The notes beneath the pieces are model-generated. The model did no database searches. It was not told where the DNA came from and saw only the letters and a list, made by a program, of their open reading frames with translations. From JBHEPS01 sp046261635 (GTDB lineage: Bacteria; Acidobacteriota; Thermoanaerobaculia; Gp7-AA8), in the NCBI GenBank assembly GCA_046261635.1, contig JBHEOL010000150.1, positions 1-15,554 of the forward strand: 15,554 nt of DNA, in the 5' to 3' direction. The translations under genes and the position numbers were made by a program. Positions 13,915-15,554 of this stretch are shown piece after piece. Positions within the stretch are counted from its first letter, which is position 1. Every line of letters starts with the position of its first letter.

Positions 13915-15522
13915 TCAGTTCGTGTTGTCGACGTAGAAGTCGACCGATCCGATGATGGTCCGGTCGTTCCCCTGGTTGTCGAGGACCTGAACCGTCAGCC
14001 GGTGACGCGCGTCCGAGAGCTGGTTCGTATTGATCGTGAACTGCCACCCGGAATTGGCCGCCTGCTGGTAAGTCGGATAGTGAGGCTGAACGTCGGGACG
14101 CGCGAAACCGTACGCCGCGTTGCCCATGTACTCGCCATCGATGTAAATCTCCACGGCCTTCACGCCGACGTTCTGGTCGAGCGCCCACCCGTGGAAAGTC
14201 ACCGTCCCCTTGATGAAGTCCATCTTGTCGGGGAAATCGATGAACCCGATGGAGGGAAAGTTGAACGTGTCGTTGACGCAGTTGAAGAAGACGTTGATGC
14301 CCGAGGAATTGGGAATCTCGGCGAACGTCTGCTCCTGGTCGCCGACGCGCACTTTCAGGATGTGGTGTCCCGGCCGGACGCCCAGATTGATCAGGGTTCC
14401 GACGTCGAGAGTGAACAGGAAGCCGGCGCGCGGAGCGTCGGGATACGTCGGGTAGTACTTGGAGACGTCGTAGCGGGGAAGCCCGTAGCAGTTCACGTAC
14501 GCCCCGAGCGTCGAGTTGTACTGGCAGTCGTCGGTCGAAAGCCACCGGGTGCCATCGATCATCAGCTCCGCATAAGCGACTCGCCCTGTCCGCTCGCGCG
14601 TCCCCAGGTCGAGGGCCCATCCACGAACCGGCGTGATGTACCCGTCGAAATTCACCGGGACACAGGGTGAAACCTGACACGGGGCTGGCGCGATATTGCA
14701 GGTTCCGAACAGCTCGGCGTCCTTGAGTGGCTCGTCGAGATATCCGAACGGTCGCAGGTTGTTCTCACTGTTGAACACCTGCACGGTCCGCTGCCCGATC
14801 GTCCGCGTCAGCCCGAGCTGGTCGGTCACGCGGACCGCAAGCTGATGGATCCCATCCGTGAGGCGTGTGCTGTCCATGTGCGCGATGAAGCCGCTGAACA
14901 GCGCGGCCGGCATGTCCGGGAATGCGTTCCCGACGTCCGGCCGGGGGTCCCCGTAAACGGCCGACTGCATCACCAGCCCGTCTACGACCAGATCGACCCG
15001 CTCGATCCCGTCCGTGTCCGTCGCCCAACCCACGACCGGGAACGACCCGTTTGCATCGTGAACAGGGAGCGAGTCGGGAATGTCGATCGACCCGAACGGC
15101 GGCTGGTTGATCGTGTTGTCGATCTCGATGACGCGGCGGCCGACCATGTGGGCCTCGCCGTCGCTATTGGTCACCATCACGTGAATCGTGTGGGGGCCGC
15201 TCGTGAACCGGCTCGCGAGGAATCCGGTCGTGAATCCGGGCTTCTTCGAGTGGATCCCTTCCCAGTCGGGATATGCCTGGATCACATCGATGCGCGGGAT
15301 CTCGATGTTTGCGTCGTGCTGGTATGCATCGTCGACGAACAGCTCGACTTTCGAGACGTTCGATTCGTCGATCGCAAAACCGTTGACGAGAACCATCCCC
15401 GAAACGGTCTGCCCCTCGACAGGACGCTCGATGACTCCGACAAAGCTCTGTGCATGGGCAGCCGGCAGCAGAAGGAACAGAATTGCGCCGAACGCCAGGC
15501 CGCGGACCATCAGTCTCCACAT
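13915..15522 (-). CDS. Secreted protein with four tandem Ig-like repeats
   Basis: This 535-aa protein starts at ATG 15522, preceded by GGAGG eight bases upstream. An in-frame TTG at 15537 lies on the wrong side of that site. Residues 1-24 form a Sec signal peptide ending AHA. Four related units follow at about 27-137, 141-252, 256-413 and 418-535. Each begins with a GxIDxP-like strand and has a V(D/E)G-type central turn. A conserved RPDV...YP or IDV...YP loop, an SGF/SGW/TGF strand and a closing HxLxVxVxDxxG...G strand complete each unit. Unit 3 has a long insertion with six cysteines and may hold disulfides, while the other units have none. No LPXTG, T9SS or enzyme domain is seen, so it is likely extracellular or periplasmic with an adhesive or carbohydrate-binding role (inference). 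The upstream edge is 32 bases from the window end, so an operon partner may be missing. Confidence 0.88.
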   Translation of the reverse strand: MWRLMVRGLAFGAILFLLLPAAHAQSFVGVIERPVEGQTVSGMVLVNGFAIDESNVSKVELFVDDAYQHDANIEIPRIDVIQAYPDWEGIHSKKPGFTTGFLASRFTSGPHTIHVMVTNSDGEAHMVGRRVIEIDNTINQPPFGSIDIPDSLPVHDANGSFPVVGWATDTDGIERVDLVVDGLVMQSAVYGDPRPDVGNAFPDMPAALFSGFIAHMDSTRLTDGIHQLAVRVTDQLGLTRTIGQRTVQVFNSENNLRPFGYLDEPLKDAELFGTCNIAPAPCQVSPCVPVNFDGYITPVRGWALDLGTRERTGRVAYAELMIDGTRWLSTDDCQYNSTLGAYVNCYGLPRYDVSKYYPTYPDAPRAGFLFTLDVGTLINLGVRPGHHILKVRVGDQEQTFAEIPNSSGINVFFNCVNDTFNFPSIGFIDFPDKMDFIKGTVTFHGWALDQNVGVKAVEIYIDGEYMGNAAYGFARPDVQPHYPTYQQAANSGWQFTINTNQLSDARHRLTVQVLDNQGNDRTIIGSVDFYVDNTN

Positions 15523-15530
15523 AACCCACA

Positions 15531-15535
15531 CCTCC
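15531..15535 (-). promoter_or_regulatory. Ribosome-binding site deciding the Ig-like protein start
   Basis: GGAGG on the minus strand, eight bases before ATG 15522-15520. Together with the signal-peptide shape it places the start there and not at the TTG at 15537. Confidence 0.7.
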
Positions 15536-15554
15536 AACCCATTATGACCGTGGC

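Noticed and set aside
1..15554. tRNA, rRNA, CRISPR array, insertion sequence or prophage genes
   Set aside because: No cloverleaf, rRNA core, regularly spaced repeat, transposase or phage gene was seen.

Overview
The window is GC-rich bacterial chromosome with short intergenic gaps and a few TTG or GTG starts. There are no phage, transposase, CRISPR, rRNA or tRNA signals. Housekeeping genes (hpt, uppP, rnj, asnS, a CCA/poly(A)-polymerase-type nucleotidyltransferase) sit beside a CHASE2 adenylate cyclase, a secreted M48 peptidase, exported beta-rich proteins and a tandem Ig-like secreted protein. This mix fits a Gram-negative soil or sediment lineage. My best guess is Acidobacteriota (Thermoanaerobaculia-like) or a neighbouring uncultured phylum. 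That guess rests on gene style only, since no marker was aligned.

Layout. Positions 1-405 hold an unassigned left edge, a 21-codon lysine-rich micro-ORF with a strong terminator, and a palindrome plus -10-like box. Positions 406-3916 (+) are a tightly coupled trio with ATGA overlaps: CHASE2 adenylate cyclase, exported protein of unknown function, and secreted M48 metallopeptidase. A 13-bp stem-loop follows. Positions 4023-4706 (+) encode an exported DUF4097-like beta protein. Positions 4719-6652 (-) are an FAH-family hydrolase followed by a class II nucleotidyltransferase, overlapping by ATGA and preceded by a recognisable promoter. Positions 6734-8290 (-) encode a 518-aa helical protein I do not recognise, divergent from hpt (8338-8850, +), which appears leaderless. 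Between the convergent hpt and uppP genes lies a 90-bp element with perfect 10-bp inverted ends. Positions 9003-12837 (-) carry asnS, rnj and uppP in transcription order. Positions 12883-13770 (-) encode a DagK/YegS-type lipid kinase. Positions 13915-15522 (-) encode a secreted four-repeat Ig-like protein with its own terminator.

How the genes fit together. One theme is the cell envelope: UppP recycles the undecaprenyl carrier, the lipid kinase phosphorylates a lipid, and several products are exported. A second theme is RNA and translation: RNase J, AsnRS and the CCA/poly(A) enzyme. The most distinctive unit is the cyclase trio, which couples an extracytoplasmic CHASE2 sensor with cAMP output to two exported products. 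No complete new system is proven. The best candidates for novelty are the cyclase/M48 operon, the 518-aa protein, the lysine-rich micro-ORF and the inverted-repeat element.
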